Origin: Hydractinia symbiolongicarpus | Taxonomy: Eukaryota > Cnidaria > Hydrozoa > Anthoathecata > Hydractiniidae | DNA: 64,000 nt | Reading direction: 5' to 3' | Assembly: GCF_029227915.1 (NCBI RefSeq) | Contig: NC_079877.1 | Coordinates: 16,912,851 to 16,976,850, forward strand | The notes under the pieces: generated by a model | What the model was told of the DNA's origin: nothing | The model's database searches: none | The model's input: only the letters and a program-made list of their open reading frames with translations | Program-made: the position numbers and the translations under genes | Shown: positions 1-11,966 of the stretch, piece by piece | Numbering within the stretch: the stretch's first letter is position 1 | Layout: each line of letters starts with the position of its first letter

Positions 1-1
1 T

Positions 2-199
2 CCGCCTAGTCGCCAACACTTGATTAACTGGGTGCAGAAAGCTTACGTTATTTTATCCGACATGGAAATGGTAAAAGGATCCTCCTTTAATGTCTGTGGT
101 AATACAACCACAGACAAAAACAAGGTCAGAAATGGTGCCTTTTACGCCAGCACACATCTCCAAAATGATGTCAATAATGAAGACCCTTTCATTTTGTAA
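2..199 (+). pseudogene. C-terminal end of a pogo/Tigger-like (DDE_1) transposase, cut by the window edge
   Basis: A reading frame is open from base 2 to a TAA at 197-199 with no ATG of its own, so it enters from outside the window. The peptide includes HLINWVQKAYVILSDMEM followed by SFNVCG. That pattern (W-V-x-x-A-W/Y, then S-F-x-x-C-G) is typical of the C-terminal end of DDE_1/pogo-derived transposases. The family call is inference from this short motif. Whether the upstream part is intact cannot be seen. It could also be the last exon of a domesticated pogo-derived host gene. Confidence 0.5.
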
Positions 200-1251
200 T
201 CTTTTTTTATAGCTAAAGTTGAAGTTTCTGATACGAGAAAGATGATAAAATTAAACGTGTCCATTTTATTTCCCCTCTGATAGGAAAAATGTCAACCCGC
301 ACTATAATTAGAGGAATTTTTAACCCTTCCCGCACTAAATAAGAGGAAAATTGAAAATTACCAACATACCATCCGCACTAATAATAAGAGGAAAATAAAT
401 TGTTCAATTTTCGAAAACTAATTAGAGGCTGCACTAAATTAGAATAATTACGGTACGATTAGGTTAAATAATTTCTAAATGGATAGGATTATCATACGTT
501 ATTCGAATTACTTGAATTGGTTTAAGAAAGGGATTTTGTCTTGATCTGTGAAATATTACAATAATTCCTGAGATTGATTCGCAAGAAAAATATATTTCGT
601 AAAAATTACACACTGGGTATTCGTAGTAAATATTTTGGACATTTTCGTAAAAAAGAAACACGCAACGATATATAACAAAGACTGAAATACAGCACGACAC
701 TCATGTACCCATATCACAAAATTAACTAAATAGCGTATTGGAAAAAACCAGCACATTTCATTCTGTAACATAGAAGAGATGTACTAAAAAATAATAAAGT
801 TTTGAAACCTAGAAATCGCAGAAAAATTGTTTTTTACATTGCAAATATAAATATATTACAATTGATACTTAAATATTTTACAATTCACAATTTATATAGT
901 CTTCCTTACATTTAAAAATTCTCAATATTTTAACTTCGGTACTTTTCATAAATAAAAAAACTACACGTCACATTGTCTCTCATTTGTAAATATCACTTTA
1001 TCAGAACACGATCAGGGTAATTCTTGACATAATTTTACCAAACTTTGGTGACCATGGCTGTTTTTTGATAACCTGAAAACAGGACATGTCAAACGTTATT
1101 CTCACAAAAATATATAGATATGAAAAAAAATTCCAAAAATTTGTGGACATTGATTCACAGACCACATTCTTTATGGGAATGAATTTTGCAAGGCCTTTTC
1201 CCAATACGATTAAAGTTAACAGATCATTTCATTGATAAAAAATGAACTTTC
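200..1251. other. A+T-rich gap with four decayed copies of a short repeat
   Basis: No gene is supported. Around 290-445 a unit close to CCGCACTAAATTAGAGGAA recurs about four times with variable spacing, probably the remnant of a minisatellite or of a transposon end. The open frames here have no splice context or family resemblance. Confidence 0.4.
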
Positions 1252-4200
1252 TTACTTTTCTTTGAGATCCAGTTTAAAGCTCTGTGTAAAATTTGCTAGC
1301 TTTTTTGCTTTCCTAATGTATGATGCCATAACTCTAAATAATTGCTCTTTGTGTAAATTATGTGATGTGTTTTCCCATTTTGGCAAGTGATGAACAAATT
1401 CACAGGACCGCATAATATATTCTACTAAATCTTTCCATTCTGCTTGTTCATACATGCGATGACACTGTCGTAACAGTTCTTGCTAAAAAAATTAAAAGAA
1501 GATTAGCATTTTCAAGTACTCTCACGTTGCCACAAGGCATTATTTAGCAAAATAAGTAATTTAACATGACAAGATATACATTAAGAGCCAAATGTGGGAA
1601 GTAAAAAACTTAACACAAATAAATTTCGGCACGATTTATAGAGTTTCGGCAGGCAATTTTCAGTGAAAAATAAAGAATGTTTATTTTTAAAAAGTTCTTT
1701 TTTATAACTTTAGGTGGGAAATATAAGAAGCCCAGGGATTAAAATATTTTTGCAATGAAGGCAATACAATATAACAAGCAATGGAACTCTACAACAAGAG
1801 ATTTTTGCTGACACATTGTAAAATGTTTCTCAGAAAAATTCATCAGGGCCTTTTGTACAAATTGCTGTTTGAAGTGAAGTTTCCGTGCCTTTGCCTAATT
1901 AAACACAATGTGAATAGGTTTAATGCCCACATGATGGGCATACAAGAAAACAATACTCTGTAAGACTTTAGACCCAATACCGGAGACCCTATACTCTGAT
2001 TTTTTTTAGATTTTTAATGACGAGAAAAACAAATTTCATTTCAAATCGGTTTTGCAGTTTATAGTGTGATCTCCAACTTTAACACGTCTATTTCAAAGTT
2101 ATTGTTCTGCAAACAAAAGAATGCGAAGTAGTTTTACCTGGTACAAATTGCTCAGACAAAACAGTGGGTAATAGGCACAAGACAAAATAAAGACAAGATG
2201 GATATTATACACACGTTTTTTGATAAGAAACCAAGGAAGCAGCCTAGTAGTCTAAGTTTATTAATAGTTCATGATTTTAGCACCAGAAGTTTCTTACAGG
2301 ATTTCTGAAGTTTAAAAGGGTAATGATATATATATTATTTCGGGCATATGACTTCACAATAAAAATAAGTACGAGAAGTTTGATTGATGATGACATCTTT
2401 TTTATTTTATTTTAACGGATATTTCGTCTTGTTACTACAAGACATTATCAACGTAAATTGTTACAATTATCTTGCAAGTTTTTTTAAATATAATTTTCAA
2501 CAACTACATAATACACAGAGGACGTATAAAACAATACTTAACAAAACATATAACACATAACGGCTAACCCAAAAGTATTTAAATTATATACCGTTGGTAA
2601 GGGTAACGTCCACCGCGCGGAGCACAAATGCACTCCTCCCCTTGTTGATAATAAATAATATTTATCCTAAAACAATTTTAATGGAACAGACAATTCCTGT
2701 ACATTAAGCGTGGGACTGTTATCGCGTGTTATATGTTTTGTTTTATACGTCCTCTGTGTATTATGTAGTTGTTGAAAATTATATTTAAAAAAACTTGCAA
2801 GATAATTGTAACAATTTACGTTTATAATGTCGTTAAAATAAAAAAGATGTCATCAACAATCAAACTTCTCGTACTTATTTTTATTGTAATGATATATCAC
2901 ATTATCCAGATTGAAAATCTATCTTTTTGGGTATATAAAATTTGTGTGTATAATCAAAGTTTGCTAAGTCAAACAAAGTTACACTTTTAGCAACTGAGGA
3001 AAGTGCTAAATAATTATCTATTCAACGTGGTAATTATTTATCTATTTAAATTCTACCACTTCAAATATAAATAGATTTGAAATTTGCTCAATCATCAACA
3101 ATAACAAATTTTGATTCGTTAAAAAAAGCCAGCGGAAAAAAAAAGTTCGAAAAAAAATGTCACAGCGTATCTTTTTCTGCCCGCCTGCATGGAAACCCAG
3201 CTTTATATCTTGGTTGCAGATTATTTGGTATAAGCAGCCTTCTCACAAAGCCCTCTTTTAAAAGCAACAATATGTATCATAGCATTATTTAAAACATTAA
3301 GTGAAATAAACAAACTTTGAGAAAAGATAACGATTTTAAGGATTGAGTGTTTACCTTGAATAAAAGCAGGTGGACTTCTACTCTTTTGAAACTTACTGCA
3401 TCTCGAGTCTGACCAAAAACTCGATCTGGTAATGCTCGATGAATATTTCTCAGCAAAGTTTGCAATCGAATAACCAAATTGCTGTTCAGTGATTTTTCCT
3501 GAAAAAATAAATTGAACAAAGGTTAACAAATATAGCTTCAAGAACATGAAAAAAAGAACAATGTTTTACAGTTTTATATCATTCATACAATTGTTTTTTA
3601 TAATTTTGTAATAAAATCTATAACAATACGTAAATTTGTCTGTGACCAGGCAAAAGGCAATGGTTTCTTCCCCTCAAAGAAGGTGCAGGAACCATTTCCT
3701 TTGTTAATCACCAATTCCAAAGTTTTCCTGGTTAAAAAATGTCATATTATACTTTTAAACCAACCGCAGGTTAGTACATTTCAGGGTAGCCATTTCTTCC
3801 TAAATAAGGGCTAAATTTCCGTGTTTTCACTAATTTTGCAGTTCTTTAATTCAGATGTTTGTAGCTTTTGTCTAAAAAAATTCTTCTGGTTGACAATGAA
3901 TAGTTTAGGTGTGACCACCCTTTTTATTGGGTGTAGGCCGATTATAGATAGCTAATAAAATGAAAACATACTCTTTCTTTTATGAATCCTGTATTCAATG
4001 ATATTTTTGACACATCACACACTAGATCAAGCAACTGATTTTTTGAAATTGAATGCAACTTTTTAAAAAGCTTGCTTTGCTCTGTTGATGATGGTGCAGA
4101 CAAACGCTTTCTATTCTTCTTGATAATTGGTGTATCTGCATCACTGGGTTCGCCTGGGGAAAAATCTACAAATAATTCACTTTCTTCGTCACTGGAAGAA

Positions 4201-4637
4201 GATGGTGACGGACACTGACAGTTCACTGCGTCCGACTCAGAATTTCTTTTATCAAACACGCTATCCAATTCAGACTCTTCATTTTTACTTATACCACTAA
4301 ACATGTTTTGATCCACAAAAGAAAAGGATGATTCTGAGCTTCTTTGTCTGCTGCTGCTACAAGGTAAACTTCTTCTCCTCCTGAAAGCAATACTCCTGCT
4401 GTCATAAGAAGTAGATCTGAATATACGTCTCTGAGGAAATAATTGTCTTGGAGATGAAGGCATTGGGTGAGAAAAAATAAAGGATGTTGAAGGATCAGGA
4501 GGTGGAGAGGTTGTTGTGGCAGTCGTTGTTGTTCTAGTGGGTGAGGTAAAGAACATTATCTCCTGCCCAGACAACAATGAATTTTCTGGTTCTAAATTAC
4601 TTTTAGTTACCATGTTTGTTATGTCTTGTAATGGCAT
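1252..4637 (-). CDS. Cut8/STS1-like nuclear proteasome-tethering protein (3 exons)
   Basis: Three exons join in phase 0 with consensus splice sites: 4637-3972 (donor GTATGT), 3498-3355 (acceptor TTTTCAG, donor GTAAAC) and 1482-1252 (acceptor TTTTTAG, stop TAA). They give about 346 residues. Residues 1-190 are low-complexity, Ser/Thr/Pro/Arg-rich with acidic serine runs and a basic stretch KKNRKR suitable as a nuclear signal. The C-terminal 150 residues look helical and contain FVHHLPKWENTSHNLHKEQL, which matches the h-x-LP-x-W-x-N motif of Cut8/STS1, the fungal and fly proteins that tether proteasomes at the nucleus. Function is therefore inferred from family. The first ATG was chosen because the frame is closed just upstream; Met9 is an alternative. 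The second intron contains a foldback element. A further 3' exon is possible but not needed. Confidence 0.62.
2356..2887. repeat. Foldback element with long inverted-repeat arms inside intron 2
   Basis: The segment from 2356 (ACAATAAAAATAAGTACGAG) is repeated in inverted order up to 2887. The arms are roughly 180-210 bp and near-identical, including the GACGTATAAAACA and TTGCAAGATAATTG blocks. The left arm carries an extra stretch around TTGTTACTACAAGACATT. The central loop of about 150 bp is unique and more G+C-rich. No coding capacity is present. It fits a foldback or MITE insertion; flanking target duplications are not evident. Confidence 0.75.
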
Positions 4638-5020
4638 GTTCGACTAGGTATGGTATGTCTCTTGAATTAACAACGTTTTACGCAACTTGCCTGCCTGCCT
4701 AGCTTCTCTCAATGAATTTTTGTGAACTTGGTTTCCTTTGTTTATTCCCGCCTTTGTATTCCCGCGCGATTAATTTATTGATTGATAACAACTGGACAAC
4801 TTCGTACTTTTTCTTCTTTCTACTAGAACAAGCTAAAATTTAACCTCGTTTTTCGGACTTGTTTTACTGACATTAAAAAAAAGGTTGGAGCTAGAAGAAC
4901 CGAGGGGTACCCCCTCAATAATGGTCACAAGTCATTAGAACCTGGGCATGTCGCTTTCACCCTCGTTACCAGGGATTTTTTGCTTTTTTAGATATACTAG
5001 AAAACGGCGAAATATTTATA
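4638..5020. other. Upstream region of the Cut8-like gene
   Basis: Non-coding 5' flank of the minus-strand gene. No clear TATA element or other recognisable promoter motif could be picked out. A degenerate copy of a CCTCGTTACCAGGGA motif near 4960 resembles the terminal sequence of the small element at 41860-41953. Confidence 0.3.
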
Positions 5021-5200
5021 ACTGCAGTGGAATCTCTCTATATCGCATAGGACCAAAATAATTTGTTCGAGATAGAGAAAGTTCGATATAAAGAAAGTAA
5101 AATACCTTAGGCCAACCACAAAGGGACCGAGACTTTAGTTCGAGATAGAGAAAAGTTCGAGATAAAGAGAGTAGTCGAGATAGAGAAGTTCCACTGCAGT
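5021..5200. mobile_element. pogo/Tc1-type MITE
   Basis: A 180-bp non-coding element begins ACTGCAGTGGAA and ends TTCCACTGCAGT, an exact 12-bp terminal inverted repeat. The interior repeats blocks such as TTCGAGATAGAGAA and TTCGATATAAAGAAAG, the pattern of subterminal repeats in pogo/Tigger-derived MITEs. A related fragment lies at about 20230-20355. Confidence 0.7.
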
Positions 5201-5239
5201 AGTTGATAAGGCCCGTGAAAAGATCCACTTAGGGAAAAG

Positions 5240-5505
5240 AACAATGGAAAAATGGCTTGTTTTAGATGTTCTGCTGACGTCAGCAGTGCATATACAAAGA
5301 AACTTTTCCGGAAATTTGTTGCACTTTTGACAAACGCCTAAGGAGATAGAAGGGTTAAAAAATTTTGCTTCCTAAAAACTACAAAAATTTTTTTAGAAAT
5401 TGGTATACCTGTTGCGTTCATTGTGTAGATCTTGAAACACTGATCAAGAAAATGTATAGGATCATGTACACAGAAACAGAAATACCAGCACACAATGGAA
5501 ATAAG
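5240..5505 (-). mobile_element. Fragment of a Helitron-like non-autonomous element
   Basis: Read on the minus strand, this stretch matches the interior of the element at 12863-13448: both carry ATGATCCTATACATTTTCTT followed by a GTTTCAAGATCTA block and the TTTGTCAAAAGT box. It lacks the terminal hairpin and CTAG end, so it is internal debris. It abuts the LINE remnant on its right. Confidence 0.5.
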
Positions 5506-6170
5506 GAAATTGTTCCCAATCGCAATGGTCAATCCGTCTCTTTAATTTTGGGGGATTCCACGATAAAAGAAATCAAAGTAATCTTTAGAATAACAAGGAG
5601 AAAGTAATTGTTAAATCTTTTCCTATTCCTGGTGCAACTACGGACTGCATGAAACATTACATCAAACCATCTTTGTCTAAATATCCATCTTAAGCGATAC
5701 TCCATACTAGCCCAAACGACTTACAAACAACAGCCTTCGATAAAATTGCTTCAAACATATTAATCTAGCCGAATCAAACGCCACGAATAATACTTTTTTT
5801 TTTATGTTTTTCATAATTGCACGTGGAGACCAACATAATGGAAAGGTGACGGAGGTCAATGAAATACTAGAGAAGAGCTGTTTGGAAAGAAACATTGCAT
5901 TTATTGACCACAGAAATGTTGATCCAAACATACATCTAAATAGGAATTAACTTCATTTATACAAAAACGGCAACAAAGATATGGCACGAAATTTTATGAA
6001 ACATTTAAAAAGGTAGTCGCTTCTAGCGAACAGTAACTCAATTAGAGTGACGCCACAATTGAAAATGTCAATATATCAACGATGAAGCATATACGTATTA
6101 AAAGTCCCCGGAAAATCATTTTTGCTCACTTAAATATCAACTCATTGCGGTATAAGCTATACCAATTTAA
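5505..6170 (+). pseudogene. Decayed non-LTR retrotransposon: SGNH-hydrolase segment and start of an endonuclease
   Basis: Conceptual translation with several frame changes shows a GDS-type block (LGDSTIKEIK), then TTDCMKHYIKPSL and later FIDHRN and LHLYKNGNKDMA. This order matches the SGNH/esterase-like domain found in the first ORF region of some animal LINEs. It is followed at about 6108-6160 by FAHLNINSLRYKLYQF, the usual N-terminal box of LINE APE-type endonucleases. Stops and frameshifts show it is dead. No reverse transcriptase follows. The assignment rests on motif order seen in the translation; the family resemblance is from general knowledge of LINE ORFs. Confidence 0.5.
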
Positions 6171-6454
6171 ACATTTCTTGTCATAGTCAATAACAATGAT
6201 ATCATTTAGAAAAGCATTGAAATGGCTAACATCTTCAATGATCATTTTCATCAACATCACAAAAATCTTGGCTTTGAAAACATGAACAAGTCGACCTCTC
6301 TTAATGCAGCAATAAATAAATTCAAACATCTCACAAGTGTCGCTGCTAAAGTCGTATGAATCTGATTCGCATGAAAAGTTCGATTTTCTAGGCAATTATG
6401 AAAGAGGAAATTGTTGATTAATTAATTAAATATCACAACTGCTGATGTTCCTAT

Positions 6455-7057
6455 ATTTTGCACGACGCTTTTTTCGCGGACAGACAGACAAACTACGGCT
6501 ATTATTAAAGAGACTAGTCGTTAGCCCGTAGAAAAATCTACGGGTTCGCACTTACTTTTCCAGTGAGTGTACACCCACATATCTCTTTAATAATAGCCGT
6601 TGTCTGTCTGTCTCTGCGCGGACCCCCCACTGAGTTAGAAAATGATGTTACGGAGACACGAATATCAAATGCGATATATTTTTATCCACTTTGTTGCGAT
6701 GGGTAAATATAAAGGACGGGCGAACCCGTGGATTTTTTCACGGGCAACGACTAGTCTCTATAATAATAGCCGTCGTCTGTCTGTCTCTGCGCGGACCCCC
6801 CGCTGAGTTTGAAAATAATGTTACGGAAACACGAATATCAAATGCGATATATTTTTATCCACTTTGTTGCGACGGGTAAATATAAAGGACGGGCGAACCC
6901 GTGGATTTTTCCACGGGCAACGACTAGTCTATATTATAATACCCGTATACGTCTGTCTGTCTGTCTGTCTGTCACGCAAAATGGTAACTTAGCTGCGCAA
7001 TAGCGAGAAGCACGCAATGCGGTATAAAAAGGACGGGCGAACCCGGCTAACGACTAG
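6455..7057 (+). mobile_element. Tandem array of short Helitron-like (non-autonomous) units
   Basis: Units 6582-6754 and 6755-6927 are both 173 bp and 6928-7057 is 130 bp. Each starts with TC and ends with a CTAG tetranucleotide. The first two have the hairpin CCCGTGGA...TCCACGGG about 11 bp before the CTAG; in the third the hairpin is reduced to CCCGG. The 5' ends carry GTCTGTCTGTC runs. This 5'-TC / hairpin / CTRR-3' layout is diagnostic for Helitrons. To the left (about 6455-6580) are two truncated minus-oriented units meeting at 6512/6513. No Rep/helicase coding is present. Confidence 0.7.
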
Positions 7058-7950
7058 TTCTATAAAGTCTCTCAATAGACTTTGAATGTCCATAACTTTT
7101 ATCAAGGTAAGCCACTTTCATAAAAAAAATCACTAAAGTTTAGGCGAATACATCTTCATAAGAAAAAATGAAGTGTTTTTTGGTATTTTCCACAGAGCAA
7201 AAGCAGTTATTAAATAAACTGTGGCTAGTAGTATGGACCTTTAAAAAACTTCTGATTGGCTTGTGCACGTTTTTGAGTGATAAGTGAAAATATGTGATTT
7301 TACAAGTACGATCAGTCCAGGTAGCTATTTCCCGCGCGTTTAAAAGTTTTGTGGTTTAAAAATTAAATACACAAGTAGTCAGGTCCCTATTAAAGCAAAT
7401 GCAAACAATTTTATTCATCAAAGATAAGAAATGCAAGCAAAAAGGACTTTGAGTTACGTGTAAATATTCATGATGTTTTTATTTACATATTTCCCAAACT
7501 CGCCTAAGACCTCTTTGAAACGCTTAATTTCCGATTTGCTCGCTCTGAATCAGCCGTGCCAAAAAACATGGCAAACGGAAATAAGCAATTGCGTTGTTTG
7601 CCGTAAGCACTTGCTGACAAACGAATGTGTTTATAATAGATTTGCGATTTTTATTAACTTGTACTGAACGTAAGTGCTCTGCACCTCCACTCTCATTGTA
7701 AAAAGAAACCCTGGAGAACAACCATTACCAAAAAGTAAAATAGAGCCCTGGTGCGACGTTGCCTGTTGACATGTAATTTACTATAAAAATTTTTGCTTTC
7801 AAACAAGGCTTTCGCTTTCAATTTTTGCATAAAGTATTTTTTTCCACAGGCAACGTAAGGTGAAATGCTCACGTGATAATATGGTCAATTTTTCATTCTT
7901 TTTACATTTTAGTTACAAGCAACATTACCCTGGCATGTGGTTTAATAAAT
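7058..7950. other. Gap without recognisable features
   Basis: A+T-rich, no splice-supported exon or family resemblance seen. Short open frames overlap on opposite strands near 7500-7720 without context. Confidence 0.4.
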
Positions 7951-8148
7951 TACAAGTTACGAGCAGCACGTTACGAGAAACAAGTTACAAGTTGCAAGTT
8001 ACGAGCAGCACGTTACGAGAAGCACGTTACGAGAAGCACGCTACGAGTTGCAAGATACGAGTTGCAAGTTACGAGAAGCCAGTTACGAGTTGCAAATTAC
8101 GAGTTGCAAGTTACGAGTTGCAAGTTACGAGTTGTCCGGTATGAGCTG
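7951..8148 (+). repeat. 14-bp minisatellite
   Basis: About 14 tandem copies of a 14-bp unit with consensus TTACGAGTTGCAAG. The TTACGAG half is nearly invariant, while the rest varies (GCAGCACG, GAAGCACG, TTGCAAG). Decay continues to about 8175. Open frames in three phases across it are a by-product of the repeat. Confidence 0.85.
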
Positions 8149-9543
8149 CTTCATTAAACTTGCGAGTTGCAATTTTTTTTGTTTGTTTTTTAAAAACGAG
8201 TTAAACTACGAGCTGGTAGAATTATTTTACGTGTTAGTGCTTCAAGAGAAAGAAACTTTTGAGGGAAGAAATTTTGGCGGACTTATAACTAACAGTTATT
8301 TCCGACAGAATTCTTCCTTTTTTTAAACAACAAAGTTAATTTTAACACCATCACGAGTTTCCATATTTAATTCGCAAATTTAAATTGAAATTTGATACTA
8401 AATTATTACCTGGTTACGTACTTTAACGGTACAGTAGACTGGTGATAAAATTGTTAAAAAGTGTCAAGGTTAAGAAACAAAATATGAGAGAACTTTTTCT
8501 TAGGTGAAAGCTAGTAGGAATCCTCCTAGGTGACAGTCTTATTATTCTCTAAACTTTTAGCTTAAAATTTATTTGAAACTTGATGTATATTTTAATTTCT
8601 CGTTGAAGTAAGCCTAGCTCATCTGTTAACAGCGTGTATTCAATCCAATAGAAACGAGTATCTGTCTGATAACAATTTCAGCACTAGCTAGTGAAATAAC
8701 GGTTCCCTTTTTCTCCTTTCTTTAGAAGCAGAAATAGACGGAACAAGTTTAATTAGCAAAAACACCGCAACATATTTTATTTTAATAAGTGTCTTCCATT
8801 TTAACAGTGTTACTATGGAAATGTTTTCGCCAGGCTGACAAATTTATTGTTGCTTTGTTAAATTGCTTTAGTGAAACTGCAACCTTGTCCCCAGAGCAAT
8901 TTGTCTCTTTTTGGCGATCCTGAGCAGCGAGGCTATTTCTTTAAACGAACCCCTGGGGATGAGTTTGGATAAACACTTGACCATATAAATGTATGCAATT
9001 CATATTTCGGGACTCATGAAGAAAAAAGTCATGTGAGTAGTGTCTGATGGTTTCAGGAGGTTTGGATAAATTATAGTTATGTCTAATTTCATTCTCCGCC
9101 CGCGCGGAACGTGTTATTATAAATTTACTATTTTTATTGGTTTAGAAGTATTTATTGTTAAAAAAATTATTTTCTCTGGGCGGACAATTTAGGTGAGCAG
9201 CAATTAGTTGCATCAAGAAATTCCTTTTGGCTAACAGGTGGTGGAAATTTTGCTAAAGGGTATTTTTTACGAGGGACAGGGATTCTTAAGTCCAAATTAA
9301 AAGTGTCGTGAATGCTATCACACCTTAAATGACGCACACGCTATCTATGTACTTTTGCAATTGCGTCAATAACATTTTTACCACATGCACTGACGTTTTG
9401 AAAAAAGGTAAAAATTACCGGAAAATATTAAAAACCTTTTTTAGTAGATCGTCCTAAATTTTTATGGCGATGAAATGGTTGTTATTTACTTACAGAAAAG
9501 TCCAACGAAGCGTTTGAAAATTTTTTAGCGCAACACACGAGTA
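8149..9543. other. Gap without recognisable features
   Basis: A+T-rich intergenic sequence up to the left end of the pogo-like element. No coding, RNA or repeat signal was recognised apart from short homopolymer runs. Confidence 0.4.
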
Positions 9544-11609
9544 TAACTTGACATGTAATTAACGCTAATGACCCTAAGTCGCGTTAATTTTTCGCGCGTT
9601 AATTTTGTGCTTTGTTAATTTCCCCTCCAGTAATTTTTGTACGCGTTAAAAAAACCTACGTTAATTATTCCTAACGTTGACAAATAAGCCTCGGGGGCTT
9701 TATCGATCATTTACGGTACTCGTTTTATTCACTTACAATGTAATGTCTTTAAATTGCACTGGGTTATAACGTGCAAATCAAGCCTTAAACGTTCGAATTA
9801 TAAGGAAGCGTTCAAATCCGACGATTTGAATTATCAGACATTTGAATTTATAAATTCGAATTTCATAACTTTGTTTACAAATCATTGCGTGGTGAATCAT
9901 CGATCACAATGTTACTGCTGAACTATTTTAAAAGAACTAGTGCAAACTGTAATATAGAAAACGCTTTGATGTCAATGAAGAATGACCAAAACTTACCATC
10001 AAACATTCTTAATAGTGAACCATTAAAAATTCAAGAAAGTCTGCAAGTTGTTGAGGGACGGAAATCCAAACGAACAACTTACTTAGAAAGCGACAAACAA
10101 GAGATTGCTAAGTATGCAATGATTTGTGGAGCTACTGCTGCAGTAAGAAGATTTCGTCGAAAATTTCCTCATTTGACTGAAAGTACTGTGCGCCCATGAG
10201 TTAAAACCTACACGAAATCTTTACAGGAGAAAAAGAAAACAAACTCACAAAACATTGGTGCGAGAATTGCAAAACCTCTAGAGGCAGAACAACTACTGTT
10301 AGGTGATGAGCTTGACTTTAAGACCATGTTACCAAGTTTAGTTTAGCCGGTGCTGGTATTAACATTCACATCGTCCGTGGTGTGTTGAATTGCTTGGTTC
10401 GAGGTAACCCAATCAAGTATGGAAAGTATGTCAACTTCATAGTAACAAGATCATGGACTTTATCATTGTATCAGAGAATAAAATTTTCACGTCAAGTAGT
10501 AACTACGTCAACACCTATTATCACTAGATCGCTATGGACTGAGGTAAGATCGCGATACCTTTTCGAAATCATCGAGAAAGCTCTTACATACCATATTCCC
10601 GACGAGCTCATCATCAACGTAGACCAAACACCATCAAAGTTTGTGGCAACAGACAACGTGGCCATGGCTGCTAAAGGAGAGAAACATATTTCCCGTGCTG
10701 GTGCAACAGATAAACGAGCCAATACTGTTACGCTCAGCGAAATTTTAGACGGTAATATTCTTCCTTTCCAGCTTATATACACTGGTAAGACCGAAAGGTC
10801 TTTGCCAAATGTTTAATTTACACAAGGGTTTTCCCTTGCATACAATCCGAAACATTGGAGTAATGAACAAGAAACTTTGCGACCGATCGAAGATGTCTTG
10901 GTTCCATACATTACCAAGATTAAGGAAGAAAAATCTTTACCAGCCACACAAAACAGTTTGTGGCCGTAGGATGCTTTCAATGCTCAATCGACCCAATCAG
11001 TAAAAGATGTGCAATCAAGCACATCGAACTCGTTATGGTACCAAAGAATATGACCCACTTGCTTCAACCATAAGATTTCACAACAAACTAAGTTTGAAAA
11101 GTTTGAAAAACGAACCTTCAGTGAATATATCACTATTTGTATAATGAAGGCACTTGAAGTTGAACCTGACCGCGATGTAACATCCATTAAAGATGGATTA
11201 TCAAATCTGGTTGGAAAGCCGCAGGCATTACCTAGAACCTTGAAAAAGCCCGTAAAAACCAGAAGAACCCCATCAAGAACAATCCTTTCCGATAGATAAC
11301 ACTTGATCTTATTTCACCTTATGTTTAAAATATAATATATCATATATATTCTATATTATAGATTTTTTCAGACAAACTTAAACATAAAACTTCACTGAAA
11401 ATGTTTCATTGTTTCCTTACTTTTCTTCTGGTTTTGTTTATCACAAAAACTGGAACATTTTTGAAAAAATTCGCGTTAATTAAGGATCATTTAAGAATCT
11501 TAAAAGGGCCAATTCGCGTTAATTCTTACACACTTTAAGGTCTAACCTCGTCCTTCGCGTTAATTTCCGATCGCATAAATTACAAGTCCGTTAAATACTT
11601 GACCAGTTA
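9544..11609 (+). mobile_element. Complete but inactive pogo-like DNA transposon
   Basis: Terminal inverted repeats begin TAACTTGACATGTAATTAAC at 9544 and, read inward from 11609, TAACTGGTCAAGTATTTAAC (17 of 22 positions match). Both ends are flanked by TA (9542-9543 and 11610-11611), the expected Tc1/mariner-pogo target duplication. Subterminal CGCGTTAATT boxes occur on both sides. The interior encodes the broken transposase listed next. The 2.07-kb size suits a single-gene pogo element. Confidence 0.75.
9909..11299 (+). pseudogene. Broken pogo-like (DDE_1) transposase
   Basis: The N-terminal third (from ATG 9909) reads YFKRTSANCN and a helix-turn-helix-like segment ending FRRKFPHLTESTV before a TGA. 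The catalytic core reappears at 10382-10816: INVDQTPSKF contains the first catalytic Asp, followed by MAAKGEKHI, TVTLSEILDGNILPFQ and LIYTGKT, all typical of DDE_1 endonucleases. The C-terminal part (about 10820-11299) is scattered over frames, ending with MKALEVEPDRDVTSIKDGL. At least four frame changes or stops separate these blocks, so no functional protein can be made. Confidence 0.75.
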
Positions 11610-11966
11610 TACTTGTGTAATAACGTGGTAATGCTTTTAAACGCGTTGCAAGTCGACAAATAAGTGCCTCTTTATGCGTCACGTGGCTATCTGAAAACCC
11701 ATTGGAGTAGCCAAAAAAATAATTTTAGATGATTTATGACATTTCTTAAAAAAACTTAGGTTTATCAAGACATTGTAAATTGGAAACTGCACTTATAAAA
11801 AATAAATTCATGTTACCAACACACGAAATTATTTGCATTGCACCACGGCGTTTAGATCCTTAGAGAGTTGCCGCAGGCGAGAAAATGAGTTCGTACAAAA
11901 TAAAATCCTACAAAGAATAATGATAATTTTTTTATTTGTGATCTTTCTCTAGTTACATTAGTTATT
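11610..11966. other. Gap without recognisable features
   Basis: Short A+T-rich spacer between the pogo-like element and a degenerate minisatellite. Nothing supportable. Confidence 0.35.

Noticed and set aside
3221-3547. 108-residue minus-strand frame
   Set aside because: It is another phase of the real exon 3498-3355 of the Cut8-like gene and its intron.
7860-8326. Three overlapping frames encoding repeated peptides
   Set aside because: All three phases of the 14-bp minisatellite are open, as expected for a repeat with a period not divisible by three and no stop in the unit.
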